DNA of 64,000 nucleotides from Undaria pinnatifida (lineage: Eukaryota > Sar > Phaeophyceae > Laminariales > Alariaceae), in the NCBI GenBank assembly GCA_012845835.1, contig JABAKD010000004.1, positions 3,380,433-3,444,432 of the forward strand. The letters run 5' to 3'. The notes below the pieces were generated by a model. The model saw only the letters and a list, made by a program, of their open reading frames with translations, ran no database searches and was not told where the DNA came from. Of this stretch, positions 1 to 11,000 are shown in pieces (positions within the stretch are counted from its first letter, which is position 1; each line of letters opens with the position of its first letter). The position numbers and the translations under genes are program-made.

Positions 1-293
1 CCATCTAAAAATCGGTCGACTAAGTATGTAGCTAAAATAACCCGTAGTGTGCCTAGCAGTAACGACTTAGGTTGCATCACATGCAGTACAGCAGTAGAAG
101 TAGTTACGTGTCAGAACATACGCAGCAGCACAAAGGCAGCAGCAATTTTGTTGACGTGGACCACTGCCCAGCGACACAGCAGCTGCACCCGGGACAGCAG
201 CAGTGCACCGGCCAACAGCAGCGCTGTCTTGAGAGCAGAGCAGCAGCAGCAACGATGTTACACTGAATCATATGTACAGCAGTAGTACTATAC
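1..293 (-). other. Intron 1 (part) of the left-edge plastid-protein gene
   Basis: The donor GT of the exon at 294-1057 lies at 292-293 on the minus strand (CCAG then GTATAG). To the left the reading frame runs into CAG/GCA-rich low-complexity DNA (about 120-255) with no second exon visible, so the rest of the gene lies outside the window. Confidence 0.6.
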
Positions 294-1057
294 CTGGAGT
301 AAGTATCCTGCAGCAGCCAGTCCTCGAACTCGGTCCAAGGTGCATTATCCCCCGGCACAAGCCCAAGCCCATTCGTCGATGCGAAACCTCCCTCAGCCGC
401 GACCGCCGGAGCCGACACCCCCACTGCCTCACCTAAAGCATCCACAACAGAGTCTGCTGCTGCTGTTGCTCGTGCTGCTGCTGCTGCTGTTGCTGCCGGG
501 ATGAGCCTCGTCGAAGAACTCCAGTTGCCTGCGACATTCTGCGCTTCTGCTTGCTCTTCTTCCTCCTTCTCCCTCTCGTTGTCATGATCCTGCGATGACG
601 TGATGACGGCGCTAGACGCAACAGACCCTACCCCCGCCCCTCGCCCTGCCCCGGAGTCGTGCGGTCGGCTGTCAGGGGAAGGTGAAGAGGAGGAAGCGTC
701 CTCTGTGGAGGCACGGCACGATACACCTTTAGTCGTTCTTGTTGCTGTTGTTCGATGAGGAACGGGCACGCGCTGCCGTTGCGACTGCCTGTATCTGTCG
801 CGGCGGTTAAACGTTGTCAATGCTTCCGCAGTCGCGTGCCTGCAACGGCACGGTCTGCGCTCTGCGTGAGACGGAGGTACGGCGGAGACATGAGGGTTCG
901 GCGGCAGCAGCAGCTGCTGTGTGCGGGTGGATGCCGGGACTGGTGCAAGGAACCCAACCGCGAGAGGGATGTCTTCGCATGCGAAGAGCAAGAACAGGGC
1001 TAGGACTGCTGCTACTCGCACCCCCCTCATCGGCGTCATCATAGCAGATCGTATCAT
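294..1057 (-). CDS. First exon of a plastid-targeted protein of unknown function (partial gene)
   Basis: I do not recognise the mature protein. The start is placed at 1057 because it gives a textbook heterokont plastid presequence. A basic stretch (residues 1-14) is followed by a hydrophobic core (about 15-27). A cleavage-like site AVG/FLAP then puts Phe at position 36, followed by a Ser/Thr/Arg-rich transit-like region. Residues of about 130-235 are low-complexity and include an Ala-rich run encoded by CTG/GCA repeats (450-500). A conserved-looking segment, PWTEFEDWLLQDTYSR, precedes the donor at 293/292; the exon ends in phase 2 after 254 codons. The ORF extends upstream to 1195, but that would bury the signal peptide inside the protein. 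The gene is divergent from the SOD gene, about 310 bp away. Import into the plastid is inferred; the enzymatic role is unknown. Confidence 0.6.
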
Positions 1058-1367
1058 TTTTCTTTTTCCGGCTGTCCCGACAGAGAGAGAGTGATAGTTC
1101 TCTGTGGTGTTCCACCACTCTTTCCCCACGCGGTAGGAGTACGACAGACCACGGGACTTGGGAGGTACCCACCACGGCGTGGTAGCAGCAGTCAATGTTG
1201 CACAAAAGCTTTTCGAGATGCAAGGAGTTCCAATGAGGCGGTATGGTTCCGGGTTTAATCAGCATTGAACTGGTGCACATCCTTTTGGTTCCGTCTGCGT
1301 CGCACGCCACACCAGAAACTAACTACTCTACCGCTGCATATCTCTCCACCAAGCACTCCACCTCAAC
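1058..1367. promoter_or_regulatory. Shared divergent upstream region between two plastid-targeted genes
   Basis: These 310 bases separate the start codon of the minus-strand plastid protein (1057) and the start codon of the plus-strand SOD (1368). Both 5' UTRs and core promoters must fit here, unless there are further 5' exons. I see no clear TATA box. The bases before the SOD start read CTCAAC-ATG, a normal eukaryotic initiation context. Co-regulation of the pair is inference. Confidence 0.45.
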
Positions 1368-1404
1368 ATGAAGTTCACCGCATCCGTCTTCCTCGGCGGC
1401 GCAG
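1368..1404 (+). CDS. SOD exon 1 (start of signal peptide)
   Basis: Encodes [12 protein letters not shown] plus one base. The donor is GCAG/GTACGC. Joined to exon 2 it restores an Ala codon and a complete signal peptide reading on into [10 protein letters not shown]. This join rests on phase and targeting logic, since the first 12 residues carry no family homology. Confidence 0.75.
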
Positions 1405-4400
1405 GTACGCTACAGCAGCTAGGGGCCGTCGCGCACGCTTGCGTGCTTTGCAACTCGAAGTTCCTACAAAAAAAAATCCTGAAAATCGGAAAACACTCTC
1501 TCTTCCCCCAGGGGGCTCTAAAGACATGTGCCTGCTGCGACCGTGCATGTTCTATTGCTAGCCCGTTTTAAGGCCTAGGCCCGAAACCTCGCACGAGCGA
1601 GAACCTCTGAAGGTACTGCGCGGTGCGGTGCCGGTTTTAAATCGTGCTCGCAGATGGGCGCGGCAGACTCCCTAGCTCGTCCAAAGCACGTTTTCCTGCA
1701 TTCCTGGGTTTGAGATTTCTCCTCTTCTTGTAGCTGCCATCCCATGTTTTCTGGATGTTTTTTATTGCCCGCCTTCGTACTCGTTTGCGTTGTTGCGGGT
1801 GGCTCCAATGCGAGCCTCCAATGCGAGCCTCTGCTGCGCATTGCAAGCTGGTTTGTGAGCCGTTGTGTGTGGGCAGCACCACAGGCACTGCTTGGGTGGC
1901 GTCGGTTGTTCAATGTTGTGTTTTCATGTAGAGCTGTCGTGTGCCATGCCATGATTATGCATTCCCTCCTGTGATTCTCAGCCTCGCACAAAAGAAAATT
2001 AAATGATGGGACCAACGAAATGCTGCGATAGAGAAATCGAGGCGGCGCGTGCTGTTTCGGTTTTGAGTTTCGGCCGCTATAGTGCTCCGGTCTGTAAACG
2101 CTGGTACAAAACATGCTGGTATATAATTGCTGATATTGCTGATTGGTTACGCGGTGAAATAAACCTGGTACTGCCAGTGCCTTGTTCATGTCATCGTGTA
2201 ATATGAGGATATGAAAAATCCCTTGACGAAGGTGGTGTCGTGTCGCTATGTACGTACTGCTACGGCTGCACTGTAAGACCAGCCGTGTAGGACCAGTACC
2301 GGTACATGATACTGCTGTACCGCTAGAAGATTACCGACATACCTGGTATGTACCAGTGCGTACCAGAGAGGATGTCATGAAGGTTCGGTACTGCTGGGCA
2401 AGGGTGTAGCCGTTGTACCCAGAGGTTGTACGTAGCAGCTTTTGACACTACCAGTACACAACATTGTCTATACTGCCATTAGATGGTCTATTTTCATCGA
2501 CGGTTGCCAACTCGCGCTCTATGATAGCGCTGGTCAACAACGACGGAAAAAGGTACCTGGTACAGCAAGCAGTAGTTTCACCGTTTCACACGGGTTCGAA
2601 TTCCCGTCGGCAAGGGTGACAGCGTGGCAGCAGTCGAGCCATGTAAATACACAAGTACCCGGTACGCTCTTACAGCATACATCATGGAAAAAACATCGTA
2701 AGATTGCAAACGTCGGACATAACAGGATATACTGTTGTAGATCACCTACAGAATACATCCCGTGCCTGCCGTTACGAGATCTGTATCTATTAATCGATAT
2801 GTGTCTGTATCGATGGAGTGCAGATCCAACCCAGGTAACCAGGAAACCCGTGCTACATCATTCAGATCGTACGGCTCACGGCTCCCATCCGGTAACATGA
2901 GCTAGAAGACCATCTAAATCTTCCCTGAACGGTCTAAACCAAGTAGGGGGATCTGTCCGAGGCGTGTTGTCTTTTCGGAAGTATGTACGAGAAGCGCTTT
3001 TGGACAAAACGCCATAGCCCCTATAAACCCTGACCCTATAAACCCTAACCCCAACCCCAACCCCCTAAACCCCAACCCCACCCCCAACCCAGGATACGAT
3101 TCGAGCACCGGCTGCGTCCGAGCGCCACCCGACCCCCCGAGAGTAGTCTATCAGTTGAACTACCGAACCCTTCGTACCATGGATCTATGGATAGAATGGA
3201 TCATAACATCCTGCCGACGACGCAATGTGGTTGTCAAGCTACTACTCTCTCGCGGTACCCTGGTTACAAAGTGGCAGTATGGGGAAGGTCCGACTACCGT
3301 GCCGGTTGTTGTCTTGAGTTGTACTTGATCACTCGTACGTGGTATCGTTGGTATGGTTCATAGCTCTTGCGTCCTCACATGCCTTCGAAATATCTGACAG
3401 AGAGGGCAAGTAATTCATCTTCCAGAGGAATGGCAACGCCTCCTCACAATAGAAGTGAAACGGGGACACCATAACAACATAACAGCATGTGGTATAGCCG
3501 AGATAAGAGTTTTGGGACTAGCTGCATGCTTTGTGCGAAGTACGCCTGGATACGTACTGGCGACATCCAGCGATGTCCCTACGATACCTGGTAGGTCTCA
3601 TGGTGTATATATGACTCGTGGGTCGTTTTGTTTTTCATGTGGTGTTATTATTCCAGTCCAAAATGACTGGAGCCTGTCCTGTGACCACGGACTGCTTGTT
3701 TTTGGCGTTGAGTTAAATGTGTGAAGAACTTATGGGCTTCGTGTCTCCCATGAACGTGTTGATTTTTTTTCTTGCTGCTGCGCCAACCTTTTTCTTTGTT
3801 TTTCTCGCTTCCCGCTTCTGCAGCATGCGCATCCGCCTTCGTGGGCACGCCGGTGTCCACGAGGGCTGCTCTCAAGTCCTCCATGGTCACCATGAGCTCC
3901 TCGGGAAACGTTGACCAGCTCACCCGGGTTGACGCCATCAAGGTGTGTGCGCGTGCGAGCGAGTGCTTGCGTGCTTGCGTGTGCGGGAGACTTGTCTTGT
4001 GACCCCGGCAGAATCCAGGGCATCGCTAACCTGTATCCTTGAAGAGGAATTAATACGAAAAACGCGCGAGCGAACTATCACGCAGCTTGCGAAAGTCGTA
4101 TATCGACTGCTCAACCGGTCGAACTCACAACTGACGTGTTTGAAATCGTTTTCAAAAGTATGTACCTGGTATTGAAGCAAAACTGAGAGAAGAGAGTGAA
4201 CGTGATAACGTGATACAGTAGTTGCTTGCCCAAGAGGCAGCGATCACTATCCTGCGTTCCTGACCCCATCGAGCAGCTCACACCGGTTGACGCTATCGAG
4301 GTGCTAGCGAGCATGCTTGCGAATAACTCGTTGGTTAGTGGTATAGATCACCCTCACGCGCCCGCCGCAACTCCACGGCGGCGGCAAGACGGGCGGTCCG

Positions 4401-7400
4401 GTACGGTGATGGCGCGCCAGAAGGTTGTTAAACTGCTATCGTGCGAAACACAGAGAAGGGAGAGAAAGCGATAACGTGATGCAGTAGTTGCTAATCCAAT
4501 ATTCAATTATCAATATTCCACATTCCGCACTGGCCATGCTCTCCAACCCCCCCCGCCTATTAAATAGTATCCCCTCTCTATGTACACAATGCACGCAGTG
4601 ATGACTATTCCATATTGCAGCACCAACCATACCCTATGTGACCCCCCTCCCCCCATAGGAACCCCATCTTTATCTTCACAGCGCACGCCCATATTCAATT
4701 ATCACTGTGCCCTACCACGCAACGCCGTGTGCCTCCCGCCCTAAATAGCATCTCTTTATGTGCACAACGCACGCCAATATATGAACACTATTCCACAACG
4801 TGCACGCTCTCTCTAACCCCCCCCTAAATCCCCCCTCTCTATCTTCACAATGCACGCGGGGGTTTCCACACCAGACCGCCGCTGCCACCGCCGTCGCCGC
4901 GGGTGCTGTGTTCTCTGGCGCCTTCCCCGCCGCTGCCGACGGGCCTTACGTCCTGCCCGACCTCCCGTACCCCTATGAGTCGCTCGAGCCTTACATCGAC
5001 GCCGCCACTATGAAGGTATTTCATTTTGTTTGTGGTTCCTGGTTTTGGTTGGTGGTTTGGGTTTTGGTGTCTCGTTGGCTTTAGTTGGTTTTGATTGACT
5101 GTTTTGGTGGGCCTTACACACTCCCGGCCCATCCGTACCCCTACGAGTCGCTCGAGCCTTACATGTACACCGCCACTATGAAGGTATTTCATTCCATTTT
5201 GGTCGGTGGTTTTGGTGTTGGTTAACGGTTTTGGTTTTGGCTTCTCGTTGGCTTAATTTTGTTGTTGGTTGACTGTTTTGGCGGGCCTTACACACTCCCG
5301 GACATCCCGTGCCCGTACGAGTCACATGAGCCATACATCGACGGCGCTACCAGGTGATGTGGTTTTTGGTTGTTGGTTTCGTTTGTTTTTGGTCGTGGTG
5401 GTATTGATTTTGATTTTGTTGGGTGATTTAGGTTTTATGGTGGATGATGTTGGTTTTGGTTTCGGTTGGTGGTGGGGGTATTGGTTTTGTCTTTTGGATT
5501 GTTTTGGTGGTGCGGTATTCCCCGGCATATTCGCCGCCGCTGCCAACGGGCCTCGCGCCCTTCCCGACCTCCCGTGCCCCGTCGAGTCGCTCGAGCCTTT
5601 CATCGACGCCGCCACCATGAAGGTATTTTTGTTTTGGGGTTTAGTTTTTCGTTCGTTGCATTTGATTTTGGTTTTGGTGGATGGTTTTGGTTTGGTTGGT
5701 AATTGTTGTATTTATGGTTTTGGCCTTTGGTTGGTTTGGGTTTGGCTGGTTGTATATTTTGGTTTGTATTTTTGTGATGACGCCCCCGCGTCCGCCTCTA
5801 TCACTCACGTCGCCTCCTACGCAACAACGCGCCTAACTTGAACTTTCCCCCTCCTCCTCGTATTTCCTGTGTCCTTCCCTCCCTTTGCACGACGTTGTAC
5901 CTGGTCTATCTTTCAACATCCTCCTCCAACTTAATGAATCTAACGACGTCGTCCTATGACCTGCTCGATGGGGACTTTCAACTTGAAGTTCCACCACGAC
6001 AAGCACCACGCCGCTTACGTGGCCAACGCTAACAAGGTGAGAGAGGTCGCTTCACTAGTAGTTGTGGCACCCCAAAACACACCATCGTTAGATACGGCAG
6101 TACGAAAATTATCATTGATTGGGTTTTCGAGTGTACGTTTTTATAATCACGAAAGGGTGTCGACCCGACCCTAACCCCAACCCTGCCTAGAACACCAACC
6201 CTAACCCAGCCAAGGCTACGCCCCGAGCGCGGCGTCGCCGCTCGTTTTGAGTTTCCTGAAAATAGTATTCGGACCACCTCAAAAATGTACCAGGTAGTAC
6301 ATTTGGCCACTTTTTGCTGTGTCTGTTGTGTTTGGCCCTCTCTCCCCTCCCTCTTTCTCTGCGGTTTTGTGTGTCGGTGCTGTCCTGTTGTGTTTTGGGA
6401 CACGCTGTTTTGCGCATTAAAACCACCCCCTCCTCGATTTTTCTGTTAACGTCTCGCTACCTTAGGCGATGGCGGGCAAGACCGCCCCCTCGGTTCTGGA
6501 GCTCCAGAAGGATGCCATCAAGACCGGCGGCGGCGTCCGCAACGCCGGCGGTGGTGAGATTTGCCCCTACTTTTATCAACACGAAGTAGTGCAAGGGTAT
6601 GATTTGTATGGTACACAAAGGCTCCGCTCCGCGGGCGGCTGACGCCGCCCGCTACGCTCGCGCAAGGGAGATTTCAACTAACATGTGAACGGGGCAGAAA
6701 GAAGAGGCCCATGATTTGGTGCAACTAGCGATTTGATAATGCCAAGAGCTACTTTTGCAGACCTGGTTGCCCAGAGGTGTGCTGTGTGCTTGTTGGCGAT
6801 GTTACGTTCTGATCGGCAGCGCGAGTGTAATTTGCGAGACAAAAAAAAACGCGAAGAGGACCGAGAGGGGGGACAATCAATGAAGAAAGCGAAAAGACGC
6901 GCACACACGTACGTACATACCGGAACCTGGTACCTGGCACTTCGCATGATATCTGGTACTACATGTTCGAAAAAGAGCACAGTACGGCACAGCACAGCAC
7001 CGCACCACAGGGCAAGGTACGGCACCGCACGGCACCGCACGGCACCGCACGGCACCGCACGGCACCCCACGGCACCCCACGGCGCTGCGCTGCGCGCTGC
7101 TGAGCTCTATAGCTGGAGCTGAGCTGAGCTGGGAGCATTTAATGTGATTCAACAATGTACAAACCTGGTGTGGTGTGCGTCGATACTGCTGGATGATACT
7201 CGAATGAGACTTGGCATGTACGAAAGAGTAAATACAGCGCGGCACGCAGCATGGCACAGTACGGCACAGCACCGCGCAGTGCCGCACTGCACGGCAGGGC
7301 ACGGCACCGCACGGTGCTGCTCTGCTGAGCTAGCACTGCGGTGCGTAGTACGTTCAAACCTGGTCAATCTCAACTAAACAGAGGAAAACAATTTAAATAT

Positions 7401-8040
7401 CTGGTGCCTAGTATCCGCGTACCACGGGTACGAATGAAACAGCAGTAGCCAAGCCAAAAAAGAAAATAGAGGATTTACAGTAGTATTGAAAACCACAAAA
7501 AAATCAAGACCAGAAGGATTCCTGCATGGAACGCGAAAAAAAATGTCGAAAACAAAGCTGGAGACGTGCGAATATAATGTAGAAAAAAAATTGAAAAAAA
7601 TATTAAAGAGGTGGGAGTGTTTGCGAAAATACATTTTTAGAAATTTACTTTCCTTCCGCTAAAAAACTGAATTGCCTTCCCGCCAAGATTTTGGTGTGTT
7701 TGCGCTAGAGGTAAAAAAAATCCTGCAGGCGACGCCTCCGAAATTGAGGAGGGGGTGTGGGGACGTGCGGCAACGCGGCAAGCCAATAAAAGAAACAAAA
7801 ACAAAAAAAACAGCGTACCAGGTAGGTACGAGTAGCAACGGCAGCCCAGCAACGATGGACGAACAATGAACACAGCAGTGCCACCGTTGCTATCCCACGG
7901 CCGCATGCAGCAATAGCACAGCTAGCGGCAGCATCAGCTTGAGCAACAAAAACAAACAGCATCAGCACCACGACGAGCAGCATCAACAACAACAGCTTCC
8001 ATTTTTGCAATTTTCGATTTTGGGACCGACTATTTTTCTC

Positions 8041-8078
<38 letters not shown>

Positions 8079-11000
8079 GCTCGGCATACGCGCGCCACCG
8101 CGCCGGCACGCTCTGCTCCGAGCACGCCCGGCGCCCCGACATATAGACCGCAGCGGCGCGCCGCCGCCACCGCTGCTGCTGCTGCTGCTGCTACCGCGGT
8201 GGAATTACACGAAGGAGCTGTCAACATGCTGTCACGAGAACGAGTACGAGTAGTCCATTCTGGAACGACGCATCCTGACACCTAGCGGGCGAGGGCGTAC
8301 CGTAGCACCGGGCCGCCTGCAGTCCGCCGGCGGCCCGCTGGCGCAACCCAACGCCGCTCGTCCGCGTCATACTCCAGCTACACCTCTCGAGCCTCTGTGC
8401 TTCCAGCGGTTGACGTGTTGTGTGTATAGCAAGCAGCGCAGGTGGTGCGTGGGAGGCATGGAAGATGCTCGGTGTTTTCAAGCCAAAACCAATGATATTG
8501 AGAGCAAAAATGTACCGTACGCTTCGTCATATTCCTACCTTTGCTGAAGTACTTTTTCGCCCTTTTTTCAAGAGTTTGCCCTATTCCTACCTTCAGTGTT
8601 TTTTCTGGCGAGGTAAATTTCTAAAAACTTTCGCAAACACTCTGATGTTTTGAATATAAATGCAACTGATGTCTGTGGGGCTCGAACTCACGTCCTCAAA
8701 CCTGAAAGTCTGTCGCCTTGACAATTCGACCGAAATACCAAAGATCCATACACGGATGGAGCCGGAAAAAAATAATGCTCACGTCGGCAATTAAGCGCGG
8801 AGGATAGCTGAGAGGTGGGAGAATATTCGACCTCTGGAGTGGGGAAGGATGTTGTAAGTAGTTCTATACGCTGAGTTACTTGTGTCATACCCGGGCAGAT
8901 ACCCGAGTACCAACCCTGATACCCGGGTGGAAACCCGACTACAACCCTGGTACCCGGGTAGATACCCGGGTACATAATGTAGAGTATACACATTCTTATT
9001 ATCGTCTCCCTCCCTTCGGAGGCCACCATTAGCAGTTGTCTGGGCTCTCAGCCTACTGTACTCTCAGCTCTTGATTGCCAACAGGGGAAATGTGTTTCAG
9101 ATCGATCCTCGAGTTTGAACTTAATACACCCTCAAAGTGTTTACAGATCGATCCTTGAGTTCGAACTTAACACATCCTCAAGGTATTAGCAGTACAAACA
9201 GTACTGCATACCGATACGAAGCATATAGCAAGTACCAAGCATCAATTTTGAGTATGTTGATACGAAAATATACCAATATGTCTGTACTTGAATTTAAATA
9301 TATCACTAGCAGGAATTGGTCGGCAGAACGTCATAGTAGAGATGCTGCTGCTTTGCGGAGGAATGTTCAAATTAGATCGGAACGGCATCTACGCTAGCTT
9401 GTCGAAGGGCAAAAACAATACCAGGTAGTAACAATAATGTAGTTGGTCTTCGGTTTCAATTTGTGGTGTATTAATGAAGCAGGCAAATAATGTGTCAGCG
9501 GGGTTAGGGGTACTGACTCACCGGGCAGTACTACAAACAGGGATGTGTGTTGGCTAACTAGAAGTTGCCAGCTAGATGTTAGGCTAGGTATTCTAGTTAG
9601 TTGCGGCGGTGCCAGCTTTGCAACTATTTCCGTACTGGGGTTTCCTTGCTTGTAGGAAGGCTTGTTTGATACGGAGTACGTATTTCCCGGCGTACCTACT
9701 GTAGTACTACCACGATGCGAGCACAGAGGGGGGTCTTCTGCGCAGCAGGCTAAACCACACCAGTCAGTCATTATCTGGGATAAAAAATGGAAATCGGGGA
9801 ATATTTTGTTGCATGAGTTTTCATGTAGTCGGACCAACTTTTCAAAAAAAGAAAAAATCGGATTTTTTCGGGGCAAGGTTCTTTGGGTAGGGTCGGGGTT
9901 GGAGTTTAGGTTATTAAGGTAGTGTTTCCAGCAGTTTAAAAAAAATCCTTTCCCCCTCCCCCCCACCGCATAGCCCAGTGGATTGCACTGGAACCACACG
10001 TGTGCCACAGCAAAATTTCCCCGACTTCCATTATTTGGATAATAATCCGACGCGTTGTGGTAAAGGCGGCTCCTTCCGCAACTCGTGGCGGCCCACCGGC
10101 GTTGCGTCCGGATTTCCTATTTCTCTTCTTCACTGCGACAACGCTTTGCCTGATTATTTCTGCACGAGCTCAGAAACGGGCAATCTTAGAGCATATTTTG
10201 GCTTGGTGTTCGCTGGTAGTCCATTCAATAACAGCGAGGGTCGTTGTTGTTGTTGTTTTAACATTAACTCGCACAATCAAGTCCGTGGTCACAGGACAGG
10301 CTCCAGTCACTCTGGAGCTGGGGAATACCCCAGGGAAAAAACACAAACAAACCAAAGGTGGTACACGCATATATTACAGCTGACGCAATTCATGCCTCCA
10401 CCAGAAACATATCGTATAAAAAGGGAAATCGGGAGTCAGCCTACGATGTGCCAGGTCCATACTGGTGCATACGTCTCACTACTCGCGCCTGGAAAAACCG
10501 ACTATACCGCTTGCCACCCAAGAAATACTACCCACGTATATATTGCACGTAGTACCTATCGCTACGCATACGCACGACAGACGCAAGTCAATCGGAAAAA
10601 AGAAACAAAGAAAAGAAAAGACAAGAAAAGAAAAGTCGTATGGCATGCTCGTTGTTGGTGCAACTATGAATCGTTCTCCAATCACCGGCGACTGATAGTC
10701 TATTCTCTATGCTCCTGTCGCGGGAGAGATTCCAACCTATTTTATGTTTTGTGTTCTGCTGTTTTGGGCTGTGTGCTTACTGCCTGTCGCACGTGTACGT
10801 ACCGTTACGACACAACTTAACAACAGTGAGAGACCCACACCGGGACGGTATGCCCTTATTTCTGGTACGCACGATAAACTGAGATGAACGTTACAACGCA
10901 CCTGTTTGGTGCTCAAAACCAGAGATAAACTTGGTCGTTTTTTCATATTTTTTTTTGTGTACAAAATAAAGCCAAATAGCGCAATTTTTTGCCTGGCTTG

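Noticed and set aside
104-293. Continuation of the left-edge ORF beyond 294 as coding
   Set aside because: It runs into CAG-rich, Cys-rich sequence after a strong donor CCAG/GTATAG; intron is the better reading.
2580-2612. tRNA T-arm-like GGGTTCGAATTCCCG
   Set aside because: The loop is one base too long and no D-arm, anticodon arm or acceptor stem can be formed around it.
3891-3893. Internal Met in SOD exon 2 as the start codon
   Set aside because: It would remove the ASAF plastid cleavage site, and exon 1 at 1368 joins in phase to complete a signal peptide.
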